A DNA stretch of 52,763 bases from Chthonomonas sp. UBA1950. GTDB lineage: Bacteria > Armatimonadota > Fimbriimonadia > Fimbriimonadales > Fimbriimonadaceae. The stretch lies in contig DDEQ01000034.1 in assembly GCA_002336105.1 (NCBI GenBank), positions 157,853-210,615 on the forward strand. Direction: 5' to 3'. Positions within the stretch are counted from its first letter, which is position 1, and every line of letters begins with the position of its first letter. The position numbers and the translations under genes are program-made. This document shows positions 33,902-43,090 of the stretch, piece after piece. The notes beneath the pieces were generated by a model. It saw only the letters and a list, made by a program, of their open reading frames with translations, was not told the DNA's origin and searched no databases.

Positions 33902-35056
33902 ATGGATCGAGTACGAGTTGGCATCATCGGTTTAGGAAATATGGGGTCGGCCCATGCAAAAGCACACATTCCCAAACTAACCGGGGTTGAGCTAGCGGCA
34001 GTTTGTGACATCAACCCAGAAAAGCTAAAGGGATATGGCGAGGTCCCAACTTTTGAGAGTAGCCAAGACCTGATTCGATCTGGCTTAGTGGACGCGGTAC
34101 TTATCGCAACACCGCACTACGACCACACTACAATTGGGATAGACGCCATTGAGAACAACCTTCACGTCTTGGTAGAGAAGCCGATTTCAGTTCACAAAGC
34201 CGACTGTGAGCGTTTGATTGCAGCCTATGAGAAGAGTGGCAAAACCAAGGTTTTCAGCGCCATGTTCAATCAAAGGACCGATCCACACTACCAGACCATA
34301 CGAAACTTAATTCGATCCGGCGAAATCGGAAAGGTCATGCGTGTGACATGGATCATCACCAATTGGTTCAGGTCAGCAGCCTACTATGCCAGCGGCGGCT
34401 GGCGAGCAACATGGGGTGGCGAAGGTGGCGGCGTCTTATTGAACCAGTGCCCCCATAACATCGACCTGTATCAGTGGATGTTCGGTATGCCATCACGGGT
34501 TCGAGCAGTCCTCGGATTTGGCAAATACCATGACGTCGAAGTCGAAGATGATGTCACCGCGATTTTCGAGCATTCGGATGGTGCCGTAGGAACATTTATC
34601 ACCTCCACCGGTGAGTGTCCCGGAACAAACCGCCTCGAAGTCACCTGTGACCGGGGGCGAATCGTGGTTGAAGGGGACAAGATCAGCTTTGACCGAACCA
34701 CTGTCTCGGTGAAGGAGTTCTGCGATACAACTCCAGAGCTTTTTGGCACTGCCCCGACATGGAAATGTGAAATACCTGTTCGAGGTTATGGCGGACAGCA
34801 CGTCGAAATCTTCCAAAACTTCATAGATGCCATCCTATCGGGGAAAGAACTTCTCGCGCCCGCTGTCGAAGGCATTCATTCAGTGGAACTCGCCAATGCC
34901 ATGATCTTTTCCGGACTAAATAACGGTCTTCCGGTTGAGCTTCCTCTCGATAGTGCGAGATACGAGTCGCGACTAAAGGATCTCATTGCAAATTCGAAGC
35001 ATGAGAAGAAAGTAGAAGAGCGCACTGCCACTGACATGGCTTCTACCTATAGGTAA
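33902..35056 (+). CDS. Gfo/Idh/MocA-family sugar dehydrogenase-like oxidoreductase
   Basis: The Rossmann motif is GIIGLGNMGSAHAKAH, EKPISVHK is the second nucleotide-binding segment, and GGWRATWGGEGGGVLLNQCPHNIDLYQW carries the catalytic His region (fragments given separately). The 384-aa length is normal. It probably oxidises a sugar or cyclitol using NAD(P). TAAACT ends 5 nt before ATG 33902; an upstream TTG at 33896 is less likely. Its neighbours downstream are a sugar ABC importer, which suggests linked carbohydrate use. Confidence 0.92.
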   Translation: MDRVRVGIIGLGNMGSAHAKAHIPKLTGVELAAVCDINPEKLKGYGEVPTFESSQDLIRSGLVDAVLIATPHYDHTTIGIDAIENNLHVLVEKPISVHKADCERLIAAYEKSGKTKVFSAMFNQRTDPHYQTIRNLIRSGEIGKVMRVTWIITNWFRSAAYYASGGWRATWGGEGGGVLLNQCPHNIDLYQWMFGMPSRVRAVLGFGKYHDVEVEDDVTAIFEHSDGAVGTFITSTGECPGTNRLEVTCDRGRIVVEGDKISFDRTTVSVKEFCDTTPELFGTAPTWKCEIPVRGYGGQHVEIFQNFIDAILSGKELLAPAVEGIHSVELANAMIFSGLNNGLPVELPLDSARYESRLKDLIANSKHEKKVEERTATDMASTYR

Positions 35057-35541
35057 CTACGAAAAAAGCCGCCGGGCTTCTCGAAACCGGCGGCAAGGAG
35101 GAGAGTTTCTTTCTTCGCGCTTTATAGATAAGCGTCTGTTAATTGTTCATTCGGATTAACCCCCTCTATTCGTTAGGAGTTTTTGTGAGAATGCGAAAGA
35201 ACTAGCAAAAACACTTATAGTTTATATCCAGTACCAGTTCTAAATCAGCAACGGCACGTAAATCGCATTTAGCGAGGGGCAGCAGGTACGAACTGCCGAT
35301 ACAGACGTAAACCCACCGACCGACCGTACTTATACAGCAATGATCCGTCAATTACTCGCGTTGACGACACGGTATACCTGCCCCGTTGCCGAACCTCCGA
35401 GACAACGCAGAATAAAACTCGGTACGACATGCTCAATGATTCAGCAATCGATGCAAGCTAGCTACTGTTTCAAACGATTACTAGAGACAAGATCATTCGT
35501 CAACTGAACGAATTCTGCTGCCACAACGTCCTGAATGAAAA
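35057..35541. other. 485-bp non-coding gap with structured segments
   Basis: No convincing gene is seen on either strand. GGGGCAGCAGGTAC near 35276-35289 can pair with GTATACCTGCCCC near 35372-35384, and inside lies CGTCAA/TTGACG (hairpin 35347-35366). A strong hairpin at 35068-35094 sits at the left edge and points towards the minus strand. Together these suggest a non-coding RNA or a leader, but no known RNA class matches by eye. Confidence 0.4.
35062..35094 (-). terminator. Minus-strand rho-independent terminator
   Basis: GCCGCCGG (35068-35075) pairs with CCGGCGGC (35087-35094). Read on the minus strand, the hairpin is followed by six T residues (35067-35062). On the plus strand there is no T run. 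It would end a transcript coming from the 35100-35540 gap, where no minus-strand gene is apparent. Confidence 0.75.
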
Positions 35542-36084
35542 ATGGACCCTAGGAAAGAAAAGACATTAGGCTGTGTCCTCGTTGCAGGAACAATTATCGC
35601 GATTGTCTCCTTCGTCTTGATCTGGGTCTTCGGTATGGCTGGGATACTTCATGGGACAGCAACCCGAGAGCCAATCACGAACAAGATCACTGATGCCGGG
35701 GATATGAACCTGGTTCCTCTGATGTTGGTCTTCACTGTCGTCGGCGTCCTCATGGTAGGGGGAGCTTTGGGCTATGGCTTTTGGTACAACAAGAACCTCG
35801 CTTCTGGACCGACGACAACTTCAAGCTTTGTCAAGATCCTAGCCCGTTACGCAGTCGATGGCCAAGGCTATGTGCTCACTCAAGACTACGAAATCGAAAC
35901 GGCTGATCGACCCCGATTTTATGTTCGAATGGCCTTTCCGAACACCCAGCCCTCTGAGTATGAGTGCCGATATGAAACCTTTGTCTGCTGCGGCGAGGGC
36001 ATGACGGGCGAGGTTGAAATGCAAGGGCGTTGGCTCGGGAAATTTACGCCATACATAGGGGTTCCACAGGATCTCCCGTCATAA
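35542..36084 (+). CDS. Membrane protein with DUF2500-like soluble domain
   Basis: Two membrane helices (about residues 10-35 and 57-80) are followed by a ~95-residue domain: VKILARYAVDGQGYVLTQDYEIE, RFYVRMAF, GEGMTGEVEMQGRWLGKF. This beta-rich pattern ending in a G-x-G-x-v-x-q-G-x-x-L-G turn is reminiscent of DUF2500, but the match is loose. Several cysteines (ECRYETFVCCGEG) are clustered. Function unknown. It is 80 bp upstream of the sugar ABC importer, on the same strand. Confidence 0.6.
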   Translation: MDPRKEKTLGCVLVAGTIIAIVSFVLIWVFGMAGILHGTATREPITNKITDAGDMNLVPLMLVFTVVGVLMVGGALGYGFWYNKNLASGPTTTSSFVKILARYAVDGQGYVLTQDYEIETADRPRFYVRMAFPNTQPSEYECRYETFVCCGEGMTGEVEMQGRWLGKFTPYIGVPQDLPS

Positions 36085-36164
36085 CGCTTACGCAACATTG
36101 CGAAACGTAGGGCAACCAGTGCAGTGGTATACACCCTTTGGGCTACTATGTTTCTGGTCCCTCA

Positions 36165-38606
36165 ATGATGTGCGTCCCCAAATTTAAGAAATTAGTCGAA
36201 ACGCTTCGACTCGCCATCTTTCTGGTGCTGAGCATTGTCTTTAGCTTAGCTTCAGCCAAAGAGCCGGTAACTCTCCGCTTCACCGTCTGGGACGGCGACG
36301 AATCTCTCAAGATCGTTCGAAACGTTCTAAAGGAGTTTGAGAAGCAGAACCCTGACATCAAAGTCAAACTAGAGAACTTCGCCGATTACAACATGTACCA
36401 CCAGAAAATGATGGTCATGTATGCGGCGAACTGTGCTCCCGACGTGGCGATGATGGACATGGGACACTTTCAAGCCCTTGCAACTCGTAAAGCTCTCCTG
36501 CCTCTCAACAAGTTCTTTGCTGAGACGCCTGGGTTCAACATCAAAGAGTATTACGAGCCGATCGTTAAGGTCCACACGCTAAATAACAACCTTTACGTAC
36601 TCCCAAGAGACATCGCTCCAGAAGGCCTGATCTATTACAACAAGAAAGCCTTTGATGAGGCTGGAATTCCTTATCCAGATGGCTCTTGGACGTGGGACTT
36701 CAAAGAAAGGCCAGAACTCAAGGAAAAAGACTTTCTTTGGGTGATGCATCAGCTCACGAAAGTCGGCAAAGATGGCAAGACTTCCCGTTATGGCTTTACG
36801 GCAGGTTGGCCTGGCGAGCTTGTTGATTCGTTCATGTACAGCTACGGAATCAAAGCCGTAGATAACGACCAGCACCCTACCAAGATTCTTTACAACTCAC
36901 CTGACATGTTCAAGGTGTACAACTTCTATTGCGATCTTGCTCTGAAAAAGAAGTGGATTCCAAGCAACCAAGAAGTGAGTAGCGTTCTTCAATCAACGAC
37001 ACAACAGCTTTTTGTTCAGCAGAAAGTTGCGATGTACCAGAACGGCATTTGGGAAGTTCCCAACATGCGAAAAATGCTCAAGCCTGGTTCGAAAGAGTTT
37101 TTCGAATGGGATATCGCACTCTATCCAGCCTGTGCCAAGGATATTCACGGCAAAGAACACCGCGCGTTTCCCACTGGTGGATCAGGATATTCCATTTTCT
37201 CTTCGACAAAATATCCCGAAGAAGCTTGGCGATTGACCAAGTTTATGTCTGGCCCTGTCGCGATGAGAGCCATGGCTCAAGCGGGAATTGCCCAACCAGC
37301 GATTCGAAGACTGGCGCTAGAGCCCGGCGTTTGGGTTCCCGGACCCAATACTCCAAAAGAGCAAATGTATCCGGCAAACCGACTGGCAACAGACCAAGCC
37401 GTTCCGTTCGTTGAGTTTGGCGCTACTGCCGAATACATGCCGGAAGTTTTCAGCCTAATCGACGGAAGACGTGACAGCATCTATAACGGTATCTTACCGG
37501 TCGAGAAAGCGCTCAAAGAGGGCACCCAAGAGGCCCAAACGAGACTTGACCAACTACTAAAAGAAGAAGACCTCGCGCCATTTTCTTGGCCAGCAGGTAT
37601 TGCAGTTGGTTTAGCCGTTGTCGTTGGAATTCTCGCGTTCATCTACTGGCCTGAGCGAAAGGTGAAATACACCTATCGCGAAAAACGAGAGAGTGTCGCA
37701 GCCTATAAGTTCATCTCACCATGGTTGATAGGCATTTGCGTTTTCACGGTCGGTCCGATGGTCTTATCGCTCCTCATGTCCACCATGAAATGGGACATGA
37801 TCAGAGACGCCCAATGGCGCGGCGCTGGAAACTTCACCGAGGCGTTTACGCAAGACCCCAGATTCTGGGTCTCGATGAAAGTAACGATTCTCTTTACGTT
37901 GCTCTCGACGCCAGTTGGAATCATCTTCGCGTTTCTGCTTTCACTCTTGCTGAACCAAAAGATTCGCGGAGTACCTCTCTTCAGGTCGATGTACTACATG
38001 CCTTCGATCACGAGCGCAGTCGCGCTCACATTGGTCGCAAGAAAGGTATTTGCTCCAGAGGGCATCTTAAACGCTGTCCTTTACAGCAAGGTCTTCCATC
38101 CGATAGGAGAATTCATCAGTAAGGCGGCGGGAACACCGACCGAGCAAGTGAACTGGTTCGGAAACGAGCACACGGCAATGCCAGCACTCATCTTGCTAGG
38201 ACTGCTAGGCGTGGGTGGCTCAATGGTTATCCTCCTTGCCGGCCTCCAGGGCATCCCGACATACTACTATGAAGCAGCGACCGTAGACGGTGCTAACCCG
38301 TTCCAGCGGATGAAAGCAATCACAGTTCCTTTGCTGACTCCAGCATTGTTCTTCTGCTTAATCACCGGATTCATCGGCGCGTTCCAAGTCTTCACGCAGG
38401 TCTTCATTATCACGAACGGACCGAATGGCGGACCCAACAACTCGATGCTCGTCTTCATGATTAGCGTCTTCTCAGCGGCGTTCACGACGTTCCGAATGGG
38501 ATATGCCGCAGCACTCGCTTGGGTGTTGTTCTTCATCGTCCTTATCTTCACATTGCTTCAACTCCGGATGAGCAAGTGGGTCTATTACGAAACGGATGCG
38601 AAATAA
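36165..38606 (+). CDS. Fused sugar ABC importer: solute-binding protein plus MalF-type permease
   Basis: After a signal-like segment (FLVLSIVFSLASA), residues ~30-455 are a family 1 extracellular solute-binding protein (VTLRFTVWDGDESLKIVRN, AFPTGGSGYSIFSS). A membrane helix follows at ~475-500, then a MalF-like permease with ~6 helices and the EAA loop YYYEAATVDGANPFQRMKAITVPLL (the NBD contact). Fusing the binding protein to the permease keeps one receptor per transporter. The start was set at ATG 36165; TTG 36138 lies upstream. The paired MalG-like permease follows, but no ATPase gene is present, so a shared MsmX/MalK-type ATPase elsewhere is likely. Confidence 0.92.
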   Translation: MMCVPKFKKLVETLRLAIFLVLSIVFSLASAKEPVTLRFTVWDGDESLKIVRNVLKEFEKQNPDIKVKLENFADYNMYHQKMMVMYAANCAPDVAMMDMGHFQALATRKALLPLNKFFAETPGFNIKEYYEPIVKVHTLNNNLYVLPRDIAPEGLIYYNKKAFDEAGIPYPDGSWTWDFKERPELKEKDFLWVMHQLTKVGKDGKTSRYGFTAGWPGELVDSFMYSYGIKAVDNDQHPTKILYNSPDMFKVYNFYCDLALKKKWIPSNQEVSSVLQSTTQQLFVQQKVAMYQNGIWEVPNMRKMLKPGSKEFFEWDIALYPACAKDIHGKEHRAFPTGGSGYSIFSSTKYPEEAWRLTKFMSGPVAMRAMAQAGIAQPAIRRLALEPGVWVPGPNTPKEQMYPANRLATDQAVPFVEFGATAEYMPEVFSLIDGRRDSIYNGILPVEKALKEGTQEAQTRLDQLLKEEDLAPFSWPAGIAVGLAVVVGILAFIYWPERKVKYTYREKRESVAAYKFISPWLIGICVFTVGPMVLSLLMSTMKWDMIRDAQWRGAGNFTEAFTQDPRFWVSMKVTILFTLLSTPVGIIFAFLLSLLLNQKIRGVPLFRSMYYMPSITSAVALTLVARKVFAPEGILNAVLYSKVFHPIGEFISKAAGTPTEQVNWFGNEHTAMPALILLGLLGVGGSMVILLAGLQGIPTYYYEAATVDGANPFQRMKAITVPLLTPALFFCLITGFIGAFQVFTQVFIITNGPNGGPNNSMLVFMISVFSAAFTTFRMGYAAALAWVLFFIVLIFTLLQLRMSKWVYYETDAK

Positions 38607-38607
38607 C

Positions 38608-39492
38608 ATGAGCGTACAAACAGAACTAGATCGTTATCGTGCGGCTACGAGACGCTCCGAACGAATCAATCTCCTACTGAAGGTCCTTCTCTGGATTGTC
38701 ATGCTCACGGGTGCGGCCGTCTTTATGACTCCGTTCTATCTGATGATCGTGATGTCACTTAAGACTCCAGCGGAGATTGCGGCAACAACGGCCTGGGATA
38801 TTCCAAAGAACCCGACATTAGAGAATTTCTCGTTGGTTCTAACCAACCCGAACGTTAGCTTTTTCGGATTCTTCAAGAACAGCTTGTTCGTTGCCATTAT
38901 GTCCACGACAGGCGTCCTCGTTTCGTCCGCGTTAGTCGCATATCCGTTCTCGCGGCTGAAGTTTCGTGGGCGCGACCGTCTGTTCTTGCTACTCCTTGCG
39001 ACGATGATGCTGCCAGGCGTCGTTACGATGATTCCCACCTACGTGGTTTACAAGTATCTGCATTGGGTCGATACTTTCTATCCGCTCTGGGTACCGGCAT
39101 GGTTCGGCGGCGGTGCATTCAACATCTTCTTGCTTCGGCAGTTCTTCATGGGAATTCCGCGCGAGCTTGATGAAGCGGCCATCTTAGACGGCGCAAATCA
39201 CTCGGTGATCTTCTGGAGAATTATCATGCCGCTTAGCGGTCCGGCTCTCGCAACGGTCGGTATATTCGCCTTCAACTACAACTGGCGAGACTTTATGGGG
39301 CCGCTGCTCTACCTCAACTCACCAGAGAAGCAAACCCTTGAACTTGGTCTGCAAACTTACCGAGCTCTGAACAACGAACAATGGAACCTGATGATGGCAG
39401 GGGCGGTGCTCGTTATGATTCCGCTTGTTGTGCTCTTTGTTGCAGGACAACGCTGGTTCGTCAAAGGCATCGTCATGACGGGCGGCAAGTAA
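38608..39492 (+). CDS. Sugar ABC transporter permease, MalG-type
   Basis: Six membrane helices and the EAA motif ELDEAAILDGANHSVIFWRIIMPLSGP are those of the second permease of CUT1 sugar importers. Its stop is followed by a terminator hairpin. It starts one base after the fused permease stop (ATG 38608; an overlapping ATG at 38596 is less likely). It is the partner of the preceding fused protein. Confidence 0.94.
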   Translation: MSVQTELDRYRAATRRSERINLLLKVLLWIVMLTGAAVFMTPFYLMIVMSLKTPAEIAATTAWDIPKNPTLENFSLVLTNPNVSFFGFFKNSLFVAIMSTTGVLVSSALVAYPFSRLKFRGRDRLFLLLLATMMLPGVVTMIPTYVVYKYLHWVDTFYPLWVPAWFGGGAFNIFLLRQFFMGIPRELDEAAILDGANHSVIFWRIIMPLSGPALATVGIFAFNYNWRDFMGPLLYLNSPEKQTLELGLQTYRALNNEQWNLMMAGAVLVMIPLVVLFVAGQRWFVKGIVMTGGK

Positions 39493-39510
39493 ACACCCTT
39501 TCTAAAACAA

Positions 39511-39542
39511 ATTGCCTTGGTTTATCTGTAAACCAAGGCAAT
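39511..39542. terminator. Terminator hairpin after the sugar ABC genes
   Basis: A 14-bp perfect stem (39511-39524 with 39529-39542) and a 4-nt loop between convergent genes, 10 bp before the stop of the minus-strand gene. Confidence 0.8.
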
Positions 39543-39552
39543 CAATGACATC

Positions 39553-40527
39553 CTAAGACGAGCGTTTATTCAATTGCCGAGGTAACCAGGCACCTAGTGC
39601 AAGCAGGCTTGCGACTGAAAAGACAGTTACCCAAGCCATACCCATGTTAATCCATGACGGTTTTTGACCGCCAGACACAGTTCCTGTACGGATTTTCTCG
39701 CCATTTGGCCCTATCTCATACATCTCCAGGGTTCGGTCATCTTTCACGGTCGAACCTGGATCTAGATCGGGTTCAACAAAATCTTTAGGACTAGTATCTC
39801 CAAACTTGATTTCTGAAAAATGATCAGAAACTTGGATATTGCTACCAACGGTTTCATCAATTCTTGTTTCTCTTGCATCTAGGGGAGCAACAATCCCGTC
39901 CACCTTTTGAGTCTGCAAGATCTCTTTGACACCGTGGATTTTCCCGTCAGGGGACCAATCCTCGATTTTGGTAGCTAACATGCTGGCATTTTTATCAAAC
40001 GTGACCCGTAACTTCCAGTTATGCCCCGGATCTCCTTCGTATATCATGTATCTTCCCCGCTCTTGATTCCCCAGTGGCTTTAACGTACCGTCTGAAACCA
40101 GATCGGCGAGCCAGCGGTCGCCATATTTCAGGCCAAACTGAAGGGGGGTGACGGGGCCATTCAGAGTCTGATCTCGGTTGATATGGTTCGGCTTTCCATT
40201 GCCATCGTATGAAATCGAAAAAGATTCACTGTTAGCGAAGACACTAGATTCAGTGAACCTTCCCTTTTCATCAAGCAACGACACCTTCGCACTGTCCTGA
40301 AGGATGCGCGTTTCGGTCCTCGCGTTGATCGCATGCTCGGATTCATTTCCGACTTTAGCTTTCCCGCTTGTGGTTACCAAAACTCTCGAAGAAACCCACC
40401 GATTTTTCAGACTCTTGATTTCACTTTCGGAGGTCTGGGCATGAGCCGCCGAACCAAGCATCACAACCAAAAATGCCCCGCTAACGAGCACATTAGGAAG
40501 TGAGAATTTATGGACAGCTGTACTCAT
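39553..40527 (-). CDS. Exported, C-terminally membrane-anchored protein of unknown function
   Basis: Not recognised. ATG 40527 is preceded by AAGGAGGAG and opens a signal peptide (residues ~10-29, ending AHAQT). Then follow ~265 mostly beta-rich soluble residues and a C-terminal helix (MAWVTVFSVASLLALGAWL) with a basic tail. This is a tail-anchor layout like that of proteins handled by sorting enzymes, but no LPxTG or PEP motif is visible. The start overlaps the Cys-rich gene by 20 bp, so it is part of the mauE-like operon. Confidence 0.7.
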   Translation of the reverse strand: MSTAVHKFSLPNVLVSGAFLVVMLGSAAHAQTSESEIKSLKNRWVSSRVLVTTSGKAKVGNESEHAINARTETRILQDSAKVSLLDEKGRFTESSVFANSESFSISYDGNGKPNHINRDQTLNGPVTPLQFGLKYGDRWLADLVSDGTLKPLGNQERGRYMIYEGDPGHNWKLRVTFDKNASMLATKIEDWSPDGKIHGVKEILQTQKVDGIVAPLDARETRIDETVGSNIQVSDHFSEIKFGDTSPKDFVEPDLDPGSTVKDDRTLEMYEIGPNGEKIRTGTVSGGQKPSWINMGMAWVTVFSVASLLALGAWLPRQLNKRSS

Positions 40528-40885
40528 TGATAACTCCTCCTTGAGATCCTGCTTGTGTATTTTTATGACAACCCGTTGAGTCATTTACCTGCAAAAACCT
40601 CTCCTTACAGGGACGCAATGTTGGATTCACGGAACCTTTCTTCAAACCAAACCAGTGCACCCAGTAGCCAGAATCGTTTAGGCAAGTGTAAATCCCACCA
40701 GGGAATGGACAACACCCATCCGGGTTATTGCATGCGTTATTTTCAGACGGACAGTCACTTGGTTCTACAGGTGAATCGCTAGGGTCAGTAGTAGCGCCAT
40801 GAGCCGACATGGGCATCGGGAAGACGAGAACGGTAGCGGTAGCAACAAATGCTATTGTGAACTTCAGAATGTAGCTTGTTTTCAT
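40508..40885 (-). CDS. Small secreted Cys-rich protein
   Basis: A 125-aa protein with a clear signal peptide (residues 1-30) and a mature part with eight cysteines at 45, 52, 58, 59, 68, 93, 106 and 124. These could form four disulfides. It follows the MauE-like gene after one base and precedes the tail-anchored protein with a 20-bp overlap. In methylamine dehydrogenase operons MauE helps mature the disulfide-rich small subunit MauA; the analogy is attractive, but I see no direct homology to MauA. ATG 40885 is chosen (GGAGAT upstream); a longer frame reaches 40996. Function unknown. Confidence 0.72.
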   Translation of the reverse strand: MKTSYILKFTIAFVATATVLVFPMPMSAHGATTDPSDSPVEPSDCPSENNACNNPDGCCPFPGGIYTCLNDSGYWVHWFGLKKGSVNPTLRPCKERFLQVNDSTGCHKNTQAGSQGGVINEYSCP

Positions 40886-40886
40886 T

Positions 40887-41297
40887 CTATATCTCCAATG
40901 GTCTCCAAACCATTTGCACGAGGATTGCTGAAACGCCCCAACTTGCGAGAGCAAGTATTGAAGACTGAATCGGACTAAGGGATAAAATTGCACCAAAGCA
41001 ACTACATGGCACCCCTATTCCAGCTCTTATTCGCCAAACACCATATCCCACAAAAAGCGAAGTTAGAATCAGTGAGATACTTGCGCCTGCGCGCCATGAC
41101 TTGAATAGAAGAGCAATTGCGGCGAGAGCTTCAATGGCGATCAATACGATGCCCATCTTGTAACCAAATTCATAGCTTGGGACAAGATTTGCCGCTAGAA
41201 GTGATCTAGATACAGATTTCAACGCAAATAATTTTGTTAGCGCTGAAAATAAGAACAATACAGAAAGTGCATATCTTAGAAGTTTGGCAACAATCAC
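40887..41297 (-). CDS. MauE/DoxX-like membrane protein
   Basis: A 136-aa protein with about four helices. A conserved CSCFG stretch in GVPCSCFGAIL is characteristic of the MauE family, whose members are implicated in periplasmic disulfide formation. The start is GTG with an AT-rich promoter region upstream. It heads the operon with the Cys-rich secreted protein and a tail-anchored protein. Confidence 0.8.
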   Translation of the reverse strand: MIVAKLLRYALSVLFLFSALTKLFALKSVSRSLLAANLVPSYEFGYKMGIVLIAIEALAAIALLFKSWRAGASISLILTSLFVGYGVWRIRAGIGVPCSCFGAILSLSPIQSSILALASWGVSAILVQMVWRPLEI

Positions 41298-41850
41298 TGT
41301 AAGTTATATATATCATACTTATTATTTTTTGATAACCTTTTTCTTCTAAATACCGGATTCTATAAACGAAATCAGTCTTCTCGATGTATTTAATGGGTAG
41401 ACCTTTGGCGCTCTTCGCTGTTTGTAGTAGATAGCGTAACCTAGTTGCTATGAATGAGCGGTACATTCTAAGTTGGATTGCATCTCTCATCGCCTTTACG
41501 AGTCAGTGGGATTGAGTTGCGAGAAGACGCTTTACACCTGTTCATCAAGTTCGAGAAAACGGGCGGATTTGAGCACCTATTTGTCCTCGACACGGTCGGA
41601 CGGACATACGAACAATTAAGCGCATATTTCGTGCATTCAAAAACCTGGCCGTAGTTTGGATTGCCTAAAATGCTAAGCTCCTAGATTCCCCACATGGCTC
41701 GCTAATAATGAGGTAGGCGAAGGACTTCCAACTACTCACAGTAAGTAATGATGGACAGTCTGCATTTCACCGACGATGGGCGAAATATTCAACACATATC
41801 GCTCGTGCTCAAGAATTTTTTAGCCATTTGACCACGAATCGACCGATATC
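41298..41850. other. 553-bp gap with an AT-rich promoter area and ORF remnants
   Basis: The first ~40 bp are A/T-rich and presumably hold the mauE-like promoter. A 58-codon plus-strand frame from TTG 41478 to TAG 41654 has protein-like codon use (LREDALHLFIKFEKTGG, LFVLDTVGRTYEQL). An opposite frame starts at 41490 (MRDAIQLRMYRSFIATRLRY) and runs left into the MauE gene. Neither has a good ribosome binding site. They may be remnants of a decayed gene. Nothing else is seen from 41655 to 41850. Confidence 0.35.
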
Positions 41851-42801
41851 TCAACTCTTCTTTCGAGTAGTGAAAACCTGATACAAGACAAAGGCAACGG
41901 CTGCTACGGCGATCAGAAAGATATATTGACTGGAGCTTGATGAAGAGGAGGCTTTAGCTTTTTGCATACGCGCACCTGCCTCTAATGCCTTACGCATTTC
42001 TTCCTGAGCTTTCGGGCGGATCAAGTTGACAATGGCAATAAAGTTATCGACGTCGTTCGGTAGCTTGCCCCCGTTATGCTTTTTGAACTTTTCGATGGAG
42101 ATCGAATAGCCGGGCTCTGTACGATTGTCGCCGATACTCTTGAGAGAATCCCAAGGGAAAGGCGGAAGAGGGTCCGAAGGCTTCAGAAACTTCAAGTCGT
42201 CGATGTTATAAGTTCGATGCACATAGAGCGGAGGATCGGCATCAAACTTGACCACTTTGGCGACCTTGACACCTTCGCCGACATCGGTGTGGTCACTAAA
42301 ACTCCAACTGCAATTCCGAGGTTTACCTTCACCAGAGATGCTACCGAGCGTATCTCCCGTGATTCGTGCTTTCAGAATGCGAGCCCCAAGTTGGCTAACT
42401 AGAACCTTCCCTTCGTTGTGCCACGACAGATTACTGAGCCCCGAACTAAATGGGAGACATGCTTTGGGAGATGCTTCATAGGCCCAATTGGCTTCAGCGA
42501 AAGGATTTTGCACCTGTGTATCGATCATCAAGTCCTTACCAGCCGTAAAAGTCAGCCTCAGGTTCTTGATGTAATACGTTATGTGCGATTTCAGATCGTC
42601 TTTAACATAGAGACCTTGGCTCGTCTTAACGAAAGTGTAGGCAAAGTTCTCTTCTACCGGAACTTCGGCTAGTTTGGCCCCCTTCAAAACCATTGAGTTC
42701 GAGTGCATTCGGTACGAAACTCGGAACGCAGAGAAGTAGCGATCTATTTGTTGAAAATCCATAGATTTCTTAGCCCAAAGACCGCTAAGTGATCTTGTCA
42801 T
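41851..42801 (-). CDS. Tail-anchored protein of unknown function
   Basis: Not recognised. A soluble region of ~280 residues, mostly beta-rich in its first two thirds, is followed by a helical stretch, a Ser-rich linker (SSSSSSSQ), one C-terminal helix (YIFLIAVAAVAFVLYQVF) and a basic TTRKKS tail. There is no N-terminal signal peptide from either ATG 42801 or ATG 42762, so topology is unclear. It shares the C-terminal anchor design with the 39553 gene but no obvious sequence similarity. Confidence 0.65.
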   Translation of the reverse strand: MTRSLSGLWAKKSMDFQQIDRYFSAFRVSYRMHSNSMVLKGAKLAEVPVEENFAYTFVKTSQGLYVKDDLKSHITYYIKNLRLTFTAGKDLMIDTQVQNPFAEANWAYEASPKACLPFSSGLSNLSWHNEGKVLVSQLGARILKARITGDTLGSISGEGKPRNCSWSFSDHTDVGEGVKVAKVVKFDADPPLYVHRTYNIDDLKFLKPSDPLPPFPWDSLKSIGDNRTEPGYSISIEKFKKHNGGKLPNDVDNFIAIVNLIRPKAQEEMRKALEAGARMQKAKASSSSSSSQYIFLIAVAAVAFVLYQVFTTRKKS

Positions 42802-42954
42802 CGCTCAAAACGATGTTCTAGCACAGCTCCCATATCTGAGAAGCTAGAAAATGACCGGTTCTATAAACACCAGGACCCGGCAATCGCATTAGCGCTTTAG
42901 CCGGGAACGAAGACATCAACGAGCTTCTTTCAGGAGTTAGGGTCTATCTCAGAG

Positions 42955-43074
42955 TTACTCTGGTGACTCGCACCGGACGTATTGCGACCCGGAATCGTTG
43001 TTCGTGGCGAAAGCGACTGCAACTAAGCTTAAGCAAACGGCGAGGATCGTGATAACCAGCTTTTTAGATAGCAT
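42955..43074 (-). CDS. Small secreted peptide, 39 aa, with strong promoter
   Basis: ATG 43074 opens a 39-codon frame with two Lys, a hydrophobic core (LVITILAVCLSLVAVAFA) and a short mature part of about 16 residues beginning TNNDSGSQY with a single Cys near the end. A near-consensus promoter lies upstream: TTGAAT (43119-43114), N17, TATAAT (43096-43091). AGAGGT sits 5-6 nt before the ATG. It is divergent from a VKOR-thioredoxin gene, whose ATG is 54 bp away. Too short for standard gene calls; I regard it as likely real. Confidence 0.65.
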   Translation of the reverse strand: MLSKKLVITILAVCLSLVAVAFATNNDSGSQYVRCESPE

Positions 43075-43090
43075 AATGCACCTCTAGGGC

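Noticed and set aside
35150..35160. A start-stop mini-ORF (ATG-AAC-AAT-TAA on the minus strand) after AGGGGG.
   Set aside because: Three codons are too few to separate from chance.
41206..41490. A 94-codon minus-strand frame overlapping the MauE-like gene.
   Set aside because: Half of it lies on the MauE coding sequence in another frame; only the first part (right of 41300) could be a remnant, noted in the gap entry.
42875..42904. CCCGGC/GCCGGG hairpin downstream of the 39-aa peptide gene.
   Set aside because: The 18-nt loop and missing T run make a terminator call weak.
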